NCBI RefSeq assembly: GCF_004664715.2
Contig: NC_051070.1
Span: 40,946,456 to 41,010,455 of the forward strand
Length of the DNA: 64,000 nt
Source of the DNA: Peromyscus leucopus
Taxonomy: Eukaryota; Chordata; Mammalia; Rodentia; Cricetidae
Reading direction: 5' to 3'
Shown: positions 55,530 through 64,000 of the stretch, piece after piece
How the letters are laid out: the number at the start of each line of letters is the position of its first letter
Position numbering within the stretch: the first letter of the stretch is position 1
Made by a program: the position numbers and the translations under genes
The notes under the pieces: model-generated
What the model was told of the DNA's origin: nothing
Database searches by the model: none
The model's input: only the letters and a program-made list of their open reading frames with translations

Positions 55530-58435
55530 TCAGTAGTATAATGTGAGTAAAGGAAAAGCCAAGATCTGTTGTATGATATAAAATATAGTTACCTCATTAG
55601 ATCAGAAAATTCATTATCAATTATTTTATAGACTGTCATTTAACTCATACAAATTTCATAAGTAGCTTTTCTCACTTTGTATTTCTTCCATCATACAAAT
55701 GGGTTTCAAATTCAGATTACTGCTCAGACAGCACAAATACCAAACATGAAGTGTGTTGGGCACAATAGAGGGTGTAGTAATGAGGGAAAAGTCAGTTCAT
55801 GATCACTAAGAAACACATAATTAAAATAAAAGATACTTTCAACACATAACAAGAGCCAAAGAGTCAACTCATGTGAAGTTTCTTTTTATGACACTATTTC
55901 TAAGTGCTGACCACTGGGATGTTATTCTCTTAAATTCTTTATGTAAAACTGGCCATGCAGTGAGGAAGTTCTGCAAAAGGCATTTGCAGCTTCACAGTAG
56001 AACCTGGGTAGGAGGAGACTTGCGCGTGCTCAGAAACCCACTGAAGCTAACAGCAGGCTTTAAACTGTAAGTGGCTGAGTTTACCTCTCTCAGAGTTAGG
56101 GTGAAAAAGACTGGTTCATGCTCCAGTATTCAGTGAAATGATTCCATTTGGTTGTGTTCAGAGCATGGGAAGACAGAGAGAATCTTTGAATTAAGGTTTT
56201 CAATAATTACAAATGCAATGAGAACATTTTGAAATAATGTTTAAAAATGTATAACAATGGGAAGAAATCTACTTGGTACCCTGGGTGGAAACCACGGGAT
56301 CTAGGATATGGATAACTAAATATTTACCTGTAATTGGAAGCTGTTAAACTTAAATAGTATCATTGTGTAATCTGGAAGTTCCTTACTAATGATTTCACAT
56401 GAAATCTAGATTCTTTCATGGAAGATTATTGTATATTTACAATATATGGATCAAGCAAGTTGGATTTAGTTTCTTGTCCATCACAATGCACAAAGAAATA
56501 GATTTCAGTCAAATGAGCCTAAGCATGCAGGGAACATTAAGTAAATTGACACATATTTAAGAAAGTCTAGTTCAATAACATTTGAAATTCAACATTTCCT
56601 TTTATTTCCTTATGGCAGGAATGGTTATAGATAACTATTAGAATGCTTATCTTATAAAATTTGTGGATTCACTATATATATATATAGTCAGTTAACCTGA
56701 AGTAAAATTATATTTCATATTATCCAACTTAGATATAAACAAGGTTCCAGAGTTTTTAAACAAAAACCCACCATGGTTTCCTTTATTGGAGTATGTTAAT
56801 ATGTCCATGTCATCTGAGAGTAGTACCACATATGACAGTCACAGAAATCTTTCCATATAATAAAACATAAATTATTTTCACTTTCTTCTTTTTATGTATC
56901 TATGATGAACTTCAGATAACTTAGATAATTGAAGTCAATATGACTCTTAATTAAGAATTCCAATCTTGCCTTCACTATCCTGAACCATATTTTAAAATTA
57001 ATATATTCACATTGCTTGAGGCAAAAAAAATAGTATATGAACATTTCTCATATTTATCAAGATTTTTATTCTTTCTGCTTAACTTTACCAAAATTAGCAT
57101 TGTGCTGAATTTTTTGGTAAAAATATGATAGAACTATTTCCTCAGGCCCTTTATTTATTTTTCATTACATTTTAGTTTAATTTTTTTGTATGTGTTGGTA
57201 GCATGACTTCCTATTCTCAATAGGTCCACTTTTTTTTAAATTGAATTCAGTAATAGGAAAACTGGTTCAGTGATTGGGGAAAATTTTGCTCATTCAAGAG
57301 CAACACATCTTTCCATCTAAATTTTGAGTGATCTCTTTAAACTTAGAATATTTGCATTGCTTTTGGTTTACAGTGACCTTAACCTAGAACAGACAATTTC
57401 TAATGAAAACTAAAACACTCAAACAATATCTGTAGGTCTTTAAAAAAGTGTGCTGTCTTTTGAACAAGGAGTTCTTTCATTTTCTATTGTTTCTGTCATG
57501 CATTGTACTGTAAGAACAATTCTAGATATGATATTCATATTTCCATTTTGGGATTTTATATTAGAGTTGCAATATATAAATCCATAAAAAGTGAAATCTT
57601 GCTTAACTAATTACAACTTTGAACCTATCCTTTCTACTGATTAGTTCTGTTTGTTATGTAAATAGAAACTTAGAGATGTATGCAACCACCAAGTTCCTGT
57701 TATTTCTATTCACCACCAAGAGCTGAAAGCTACATTTGCATCATAATGATTTTGTAGGAGTGAAGGAAATTTTTAAATTGTGAACCAGCATATTCTTTGA
57801 AATAAGGGATAAAATTCTCCACTGCAACAATTGATAGAAATAAATTTCAGAATAGAAAAACAACAAAGTCAAGGTCTCCAATAAGTGGATATTCCAGAGA
57901 GCAATGAATAAGATACATGCACAAGTCAGGAAGAGGTCAAGTTCAATGAAGGAACAGCCAAGTGATATACCAAAGGTAAAGTCCGATTTTACGACCTGTA
58001 GTCTTTGACAATATTCATTGCATAGTTCATTAATTCTGTTAGAGATTTCTATAGGGTAGGGGAAATGTTTACCTTATAAGAGCAGAGAGAACACTCTTGG
58101 AAAAATAAAATGTTGAATTATTTTTTTTTTATTAATGGAAGAAAATACAATAAAGTAAAATTTCTTCTTATAAGAATCTGTTTTATAGAGCCCCATGCAT
58201 GATGCAGAGTACACCTTTCTAAATACCTTTGTTAACAACCAAAATTTATTTGCTTTTATCTGAGGAAAGATTTCACTTAACAGAAACAGTGAGGAGTCAA
58301 TGACACCAGAAAGCCAAGAGAAGAGGAGAAGGGATGAGGAATATCTGTTTTTTGGCTGGTGACCACAGAAGTCATTTGTGGTCCTGACTGTTTTTGTTAT
58401 GAGATTCACCATATCGTCAAAATATATCATTCTCT
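55530..58435. other. Long unique stretch
   Basis: Almost 3 kb with no recognised repeats. Short open frames (for example 55873-56070) have no domain. Conserved non-coding elements are plausible but cannot be shown from one sequence. Confidence 0.45.
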
Positions 58436-58439
58436 TTTC

Positions 58440-58645
58440 CTGAGCTAAATTTAGTTTATTTTTACTTACAATCTAATCAGTCCTATGTTTGTGCCACTTC
58501 AACTGAGAAGCCTGATAAAGCCTTACAGAGCCCGGAGGATGTAATTAATTACATGCTCCCTGTATCTATTCTATTTCAGCTGACAGTTATCTAAAATAGT
58601 GTTTTAATTACTCATTGATTAGCTTTGTGTTATTAAATACACCAG
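58440..58645. promoter_or_regulatory. Candidate conserved non-coding element with palindromic homeodomain-like site
   Basis: A non-repetitive segment containing the perfect 16-bp palindrome 'atgtaattaattacat' at 58539-58554, which overlaps TAATTA cores recognised by many homeodomain proteins. Further TAATTA-like motifs follow ('ttttaattactcattgatta' near 58602). The enhancer suggestion is inference only. Confidence 0.25.
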
Positions 58646-59162
58646 CAAGTAAAAAAAAAATAAAACATATCAAAAGCTGAGACAATAAGTAAATCTCTGA
58701 AAGTGGTATGAGGTATTTACACTAGTGGAGACTTCTTCATCTGTGGCTAGTAAAGTCTGTATTGTAGAGTTTGTCTCCTGGAATTAAGAATGGCAGGGAT
58801 GTGTTTGTTTATCAAAAGCTTTGACATGTATCATTAAAAGAGAGGAATAACACTTTTCATCGCAATTACAATGGAAACAAAATGATAGTAAACTTATAAA
58901 GGGAAAGCTTTGGTTTCCAAATCATAAATCATAATTTTTGCTTTGTAAAATGCATCTAGAAATAACTCTTAGACTCATAGAAATTCAAAACACATGGGAG
59001 AGTATTTGAACCTTATTATTTCAGCATAATTAATAAGGAAAGTAAATTTAAGCAAATAATTTGTTAGTAGATGCTGTAAATAATTAAGGAGTACTTTAAT
59101 TAAACAAAGTTAATGACACAGAAAGCTGCATAGCTTGTGTTTACTTTAAAGAGACATATAAA
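58646..59162. other. Unassigned AT-rich sequence
   Basis: No recognised feature. Confidence 0.4.
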
Positions 59163-59345
59163 AGGGCTGGAAGATTGCTCAGTGGTTAAGTGTACTTGCC
59201 GCTTATGTAGGAGACCTAGGTATGAGTCTTAGCTCCCAAATTCCAGGGGATCTGATAGCTTATTCTGACTCACATGGGAATCATGCACAATGTGATTCAT
59301 AAACATAAATGAAAGCAAAATACTCATATACATAAAATGAAATCA
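59163..59345 (+). mobile_element. B2 SINE
   Basis: Opens with 'aagggctggaagattgctca' and 'gtggttaagtgtacttgcc' (box A region), a degenerate box B 'ggtatgagtct', then 'ccaggggatctgatagctta'. It ends with an A-rich 'catacataaaatg' tail. Moderately diverged. Confidence 0.88.
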
Positions 59346-61175
59346 ATCTAAAGTCCTATATGAAAGCAGACAAAAAAAATCATCAGAATAAGCAAAGTGA
59401 GGGTCTAGAATAGGGAAAAGTATACATTGGTGCTCACTAAATTTAATTTCTAAAACACTGACCCCTATAATAGTGATTTATAGTTTTGTGATTTGAAGTA
59501 CTTTCCTTTTGAAAGCATGCACTTACTACATTTTTTTTAATTCCACAATTCTATTGTTTTGTTTGATGTTGTTTTGTTTGTATATTTTTTTCTGTAAATA
59601 GATTTTTTATAAAGTATACTCTGATTTTGATTTCTCCTTCTAAACTCTTCCCAGATTTTCCCTACCATCCTACCCACTGAATGCAGATTATATGTATTGA
59701 GAAATAAAAGTATTTAAATGTTGACTTTCTATGTATTATTTAATGAGCATCATATTACAAAGGGATTCAATATTTAGTGTTAATTTTGTTTTATACTTTT
59801 GTATAAAACAAATATCCAGGTGAATTCTTTTTATTTCATTGATACTCATTTCTCCATCTCAGGTTTTGTCTTACATTCAAAACAGATGCTACAGTTACTT
59901 TCTCAAATACCGGCTAATTTAAAATAGTCATAGATGGTCTAAAAAAATTCCAATACCAAGCATAAGAAACCTCTATTCACATTGTTTTCGGGAGTAACCT
60001 AAATTACTCACAAAATAACATAATTTTGCTGTTGTTCTTGGTTGTCTTTCAGAGGTTGAAGGTAAAAACCTTGTTACTGAATGTACCATACTCTTCAGAC
60101 ACAGGAATCATAAAATTCAAGCTTTAAATCATAAAATCCATAGCTTTAATAGGATCAGAAAGTGGTATGCAAGCTATTAAGAGAAAGAAACAATCAATTG
60201 TCCTATCCTGCTGTGATATCTGTGAAACACAGTGGTGACCAACATTGCAGGCTATCCCTAAAGATGCAATAGTAACAGTCATACACTGACATTTTATGTA
60301 GATCGCTTTCTGCAGTTTATGACCTAAATAATTTTTTCTCTTTTGAGTTTTACAGTTCTCAGCTTCCTAGTTCTGGAGTACCACTGAAACATGTTTTCTC
60401 TAAAAGTGTACTTTTCAATGAACGTAATGGAATGGAAGCTGTTTAATGTGTGGTTGTAAACTCTATGGTATTTAATAATGGACACCAATGAATACACAGA
60501 AGTTTCTAGCTATGTCTCACAACTGTTTATCTCACCTTTGCTGGTTGGGTTTCCTTTTGTGCTATTTTTTATTCATTTCCTAGAACACAGCTCCTAGATC
60601 TCTCCATGCTCTGCATTAATAGCTTCTGTCGCCCATCAGTGATGATGCTTTGTCACACACCAATCACCCCACCATAACTACTACTGAACATATATCTTTC
60701 CTTTATGGAAAGTTAACTACCATAGAATGTATCTTGTTTTCATATTTATTTTCTTATTGTTTAGGTTTTTCAAACCTCTCAACTAATAGCTACTATTATG
60801 TATAAATCATTTAGTTACAACTTACAATTATACATATCACTTCATTACTGATATGCATTCAGCCCTGTCTATAAGACAGAGGGGGAAAGTCACTGAGGAT
60901 AAGTCTGATATAGAAAATCCAAGTTTCATGCATTCCCAAGCAAGCATCACCTTCCTTTTATAAGCCTTTAGCTTCTCCTGGAGTTTAATATAACAGGGAT
61001 GTCAGATTGTTGGCCTTCAAAAGGACATGCTGAGATTTTTCATTCACTTCTCTGGTTCTTGTCTATTAATAAAATTTCTGACAGCATCCTGCTGTGTAGC
61101 AAAATTCAGTGACAACTTTCAGACTTGTTGCCAAGAAAGATTTTGAGTGCATACAGTTTTCAACAGGTATAGTTT
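59346..61175. other. Mostly unique sequence
   Basis: The part 59570-59700 ('aaagtatactctgattttga', 'aaactcttcccagattttcc') resembles a rodent repeat fragment I cannot name. The rest shows nothing recognisable. Confidence 0.4.
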
Positions 61176-61179
61176 AAAA

Positions 61180-62750
61180 TATGAACTTTGTTTTCCTTTG
61201 TGTTTTTATTGTTGTGGTATTAATGTGAACTGTACCATTTAATAGAACTGTAAGTGCATAATACCATCTTCACAAAGACTGAATTGTGCATAATGGATAC
61301 CAAGAACGTATTCATCTTTCCTAATTACAGCTTTGTGTGTTCTCTTTAGCAACTCTCCATCCCCTCCTCTGCCAGTTGCTCACAACAAACATTAAAGACT
61401 GTTTTATGAGATGTATAAGGTATGAGACAGACTCTTAAAAACACTTTGCTAGTGAATTCATGTTCTTTTTAATTGGCTAAAAATAAACATTTAATATTTC
61501 TCAATATAACCTCAAGGTTCATCTATGCTTTAATATCTTACATGGTTTGATTTAATACTGAATAGCATTTTATTACATATTTACACCAGCTTCTTTTACA
61601 AATTTATATATCTGGGAGGACATAGGTTTTTTCTACATCTTAATCATTTTTATCAGTGCTTCAATATGTGTGGGAGTGTAAACAGTCTTTTGACTTTCTG
61701 ATATAAATTATTTTTTTATAAACAAACAATAATCAGGATTGCTATATACTATAGTAGTATCAATTCTGGTAAATTTCCATCTTCTGAAGAACTTGTATAT
61801 AGTTCTCCTTAGATGTACACTTCTTCATTTTCACTGACAAGATACAGGATTCCAATTTTGTAACAGTCTGTCTGTGCACATGTCAGTAGACAACATGGTG
61901 GACTCATTTTCTCCTCTCACAATATGGATCCCTAAGATCAAATTCAGAAATTCAGGTTGTCAGCAGGGTGGCAAGTTCCTTTTACTTGTGGATTCACTTA
62001 CCAGCTCAGAATTCCAATTTTCCATCTGCTAAAACATATTTTTAATGAAAGATAATAGCCACCCTGAATACCTGAGGTAACATCTCATTGTGGCATTGGT
62101 TTGCTTGTTCCTGATGCTGAAAAATATTTGAGCATCATTATCAATACCTTCAAGCTGCTTTTGCAATGTCTTTGGAGACATGCCCCTCGAACTCGCTAAC
62201 CTCTTCTTTATTTGGTTATCAATATTTTTGCTATTCTGCTACATAATTATTTATTCATTTTGTATAATAACTCTTGACTGGTATGTATGTTTTTTGAGAA
62301 TAATTTCTAACATTTTCTACAATGGTTTTTACTCTTTTGACTATATTTTTCTGTTCAGCTGATAGTTTGGTTTCAGTTAGCACCCAGTGTTTCCTCTTGT
62401 CAGTGAGCTTTTGTTGTATCTAGTAAATGTTGAAAAACCGATATTATAAAGCTTTACCCATAAGGATCATTTCTAGAATTTCGAATATTAAGATATTTTA
62501 GTGATTTTAGGAATAATTTGAAATATATAATTGCTCTAATTTTGAACTTTAGAATTATGAATGTCCAGCATTTCCAGTACTATTTGTGGAAGTGATTATC
62601 CATTCTTCATTGGTCTTAGCATTTAGCATTTTGGTGAAAGATCATTAGTTCTCTTTGTGTGTATTTAGTTTTGCCATGTCTATTCTGCCTCATAAAGCTG
62701 TGAAAATTTTCATTGCATTTTTTAAAACAAATATTAAAATAAATCTAATT
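61180..62750 (-). mobile_element. Ancient L1M, antisense
   Basis: Antisense L1M traces run from the 3' UTR ('gcaactctccatcccctcct') through the ORF2 3' part ('gtaacatctcattgtggcat', 'tttgagcatcattatcaata', 'tgtctttggagacatg') to 'tccagcatttccagtactat' and 'cattcttcattggtctta'. The order is correct for antisense L1, but no frame survives. It is much older than the rodent L1s. Confidence 0.65.
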
Positions 62751-62784
62751 TTCTTATGTAATGGCTAAATATCTTGAATAGTTT

Positions 62785-62895
62785 GAATAATATTGAGAAA
62801 GAACAAAGCTGGAGGCAACACATTTTCTGTTTCTCACATGTATTTCAGTGTTAGAGTATTTTAAACAGTATATTAATGGAAAGACCATTCTATTG
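62785..62895 (+). mobile_element. Ancient L1M ORF2 fragment, sense
   Basis: The motif 'aaagaacaaagctggaggca' is a familiar L1M ORF2 block in sense orientation, next to the antisense L1M. It could be an inverted part of the same element or a separate insertion. Confidence 0.45.
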
Positions 62896-63009
62896 TTTAG
62901 GTTATCTATCAGTCCACTGCACAGTGCTGTTTACAGAGTTTATCTGTAACCTTGCTTTGTTGTTCAGAAAAATAGAATCTTTAGCATAGAGCAATATTTA
63001 GAAATCGTC

Positions 63010-63425
63010 CTCTCAGCTGACCCGAGATCATGGGAGTCCATGGACTCTAGACCAACAGCTTTGGAGCCTGCATGATAGTGACCTAGACCCTCTACTTGTG
63101 GGTGACAGTTGTGTAGCATGGTCTGTTTGTGGAGCCCTAGCACTGAGACCAGAATCTGTCCCTGAAGCATGGGGTTGGCTTTTTGGAACCTATCCCTATA
63201 GTGGGATGCCTCGCTCAACCTGGATGCAGAGGGGAGGAGCATGGTCCTGCCTCTACTTGATGTGCCATTCATTGCTGACTCCATAGGAGGACTTACCCTT
63301 TCTGAGGAGTGCATGGGGAGGATAGAAAGGAAATCACAGCAGGGCAGGGGGAACAGGAGGAGAGAAAGGAGGGAAAACTGTGGCTGGTCTGTAAAATAAA
63401 TTTTAAAAAAGAAAGAAAGAAAGAG
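63010..63425 (+). mobile_element. L1 3' UTR fragment, 5' truncated
   Basis: Sense L1 3' UTR: 'tgacctagaccctctacttg', 'aagcatggggttggcttttt', 'tgctgactccataggaggac', then a purine-rich run and an A-rich (GAAA)n end at 63402-63425. Open frames on both strands here are non-coding. Confidence 0.85.
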
Positions 63426-63835
63426 TCCTCCAAGAACTTACTCTGAAGATCTGGATGAAACAGAATACAGAATTCCCCAAAGACACAGAACAGATCAAAT
63501 GTCTGTAACTGATCTGATGCTTCGTTATGTTCTGTATTTGGTCACAGAAGAAACATTGTAAAGCATACTTGCTTTCTGCTTTGGTAAGTAATGGTATTAA
63601 GAAAAGCAGGATCCTCCTACCATCATCTACTCTCATTTAAGTGGAGTCACTTAGAAACTTACTGGTAAAGAGCGCATGCATCTTTATATTTAAGAGAATA
63701 ATGATCATTTGCTGAAGCTGAAGATTTCCTGGTGGACAACAATGTAGTGTTGGTGTGGAAATAAACAAGCCGGCAAAGGAATAAGAGAGAATAAAGCAAA
63801 TGGAGGAACTTCTACATACAAGGAACAGTTTGCTT
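63426..63835. other. Unassigned sequence
   Basis: No recognised feature. Confidence 0.4.
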
Positions 63836-63837
63836 CA

Positions 63838-63992
63838 AGTCTTTGTAGGAATCATCTTATAAATGCTTATATTAACCCGTGAGCTAGGTTGCATTGTCAC
63901 AGTTTATACTTATAAAAACTAAGGCAGAGAGATAATATAACTTACAGATGTTGTAACCAGAGGCAGTCAAGTTTGCATCTGAGTTCAGGCAC
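63838..63992 (+). mobile_element. MIR SINE relic
   Basis: Matches the MIR core and 3' part: 'gagctaggttgcattgtcac', 'aactaaggcagagagataat', 'ataacttacagatgttgtaa', 'tttgcatctgagttcaggc'. It is an old mammalian element near the right edge of the window. Confidence 0.85.
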
Positions 63993-64000
63993 CACACACT

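Noticed and set aside
59163..59230. tRNA-like box A/box B sequence considered as a tRNA gene
   Set aside because: It is a B2 SINE. The cloverleaf cannot be completed.
62964..63314. A 116-residue minus-strand frame
   Set aside because: It is antisense to an L1 3' UTR.

Overview
The window looks like AT-rich, intergenic or intronic nuclear DNA from a cricetid rodent (vole, deer mouse or hamster type). The evidence is its interspersed repeats. B1 SINEs carry the 'gctaccaagtgagttcc...gcgcaaagctacacag' right half common in cricetids. There are B2, B4 and ID-type SINEs, rodent L1/Lx 3' UTRs, rodent MaLR LTRs and a URR1-type hAT fragment. Older mammalian MIR and L1M relics lie near the right end. 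I name no species.

I find no convincing protein-coding gene, tRNA, rRNA, CpG island or CRISPR array. Nearly every long open frame lies in a transposon, a microsatellite or AT-rich sequence. Recognisable coding traces are broken C-terminal pieces of L1 ORF2. Two short minus-strand frames (14818-15075 and 17747-18100) are unexplained and listed with low confidence.

Layout. 1-9.6 kb: B1 and ID SINEs, an LTR-like element with B1-like modules, a rearranged L1, an MLT1-like LTR, an ERV-like repeat hit by a young B1, and a GC-rich L1 3' UTR. 9.6-15.5 kb: mostly unique, with an old L1 and a MaLR fragment. 15.5-20.6 kb: ERV-derived material with an internal direct repeat, antisense L1, a URR1 hAT relic, a B2/B3 SINE and a long purine tract. 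21.7-33.3 kb: the richest part, with a class II-type solo LTR bounded by a 6-bp duplication, a MaLR LTR, an L1 3' end, two complete MaLR proviruses in opposite orientation (25081-27323 plus, 30551-32690 minus) and a truncated L1 between them. 33.3-35.8 kb: unique. 35.8-43.4 kb: a decayed antisense L1 interrupted by an L1 3' end, a solo LTR and a younger L1. 43.4-55 kb: mostly unique, with L1 pieces, a 5'-inverted L1, an ID insertion, a B4 SINE, a MIR and microsatellites. 55-64 kb: a solo MaLR LTR with a 5-bp duplication, a long non-repetitive stretch with a palindromic homeodomain-like site, a B2, an ancient L1M, an L1 3' UTR and a terminal MIR.

The main value of the window is a readable insertion history. 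Several elements have exact target-site duplications, so their boundaries and relative ages can be stated. The two MaLR proviruses share a B1 at the same internal position, so that B1 was carried by their common ancestor. I found no evidence for a new functional system.
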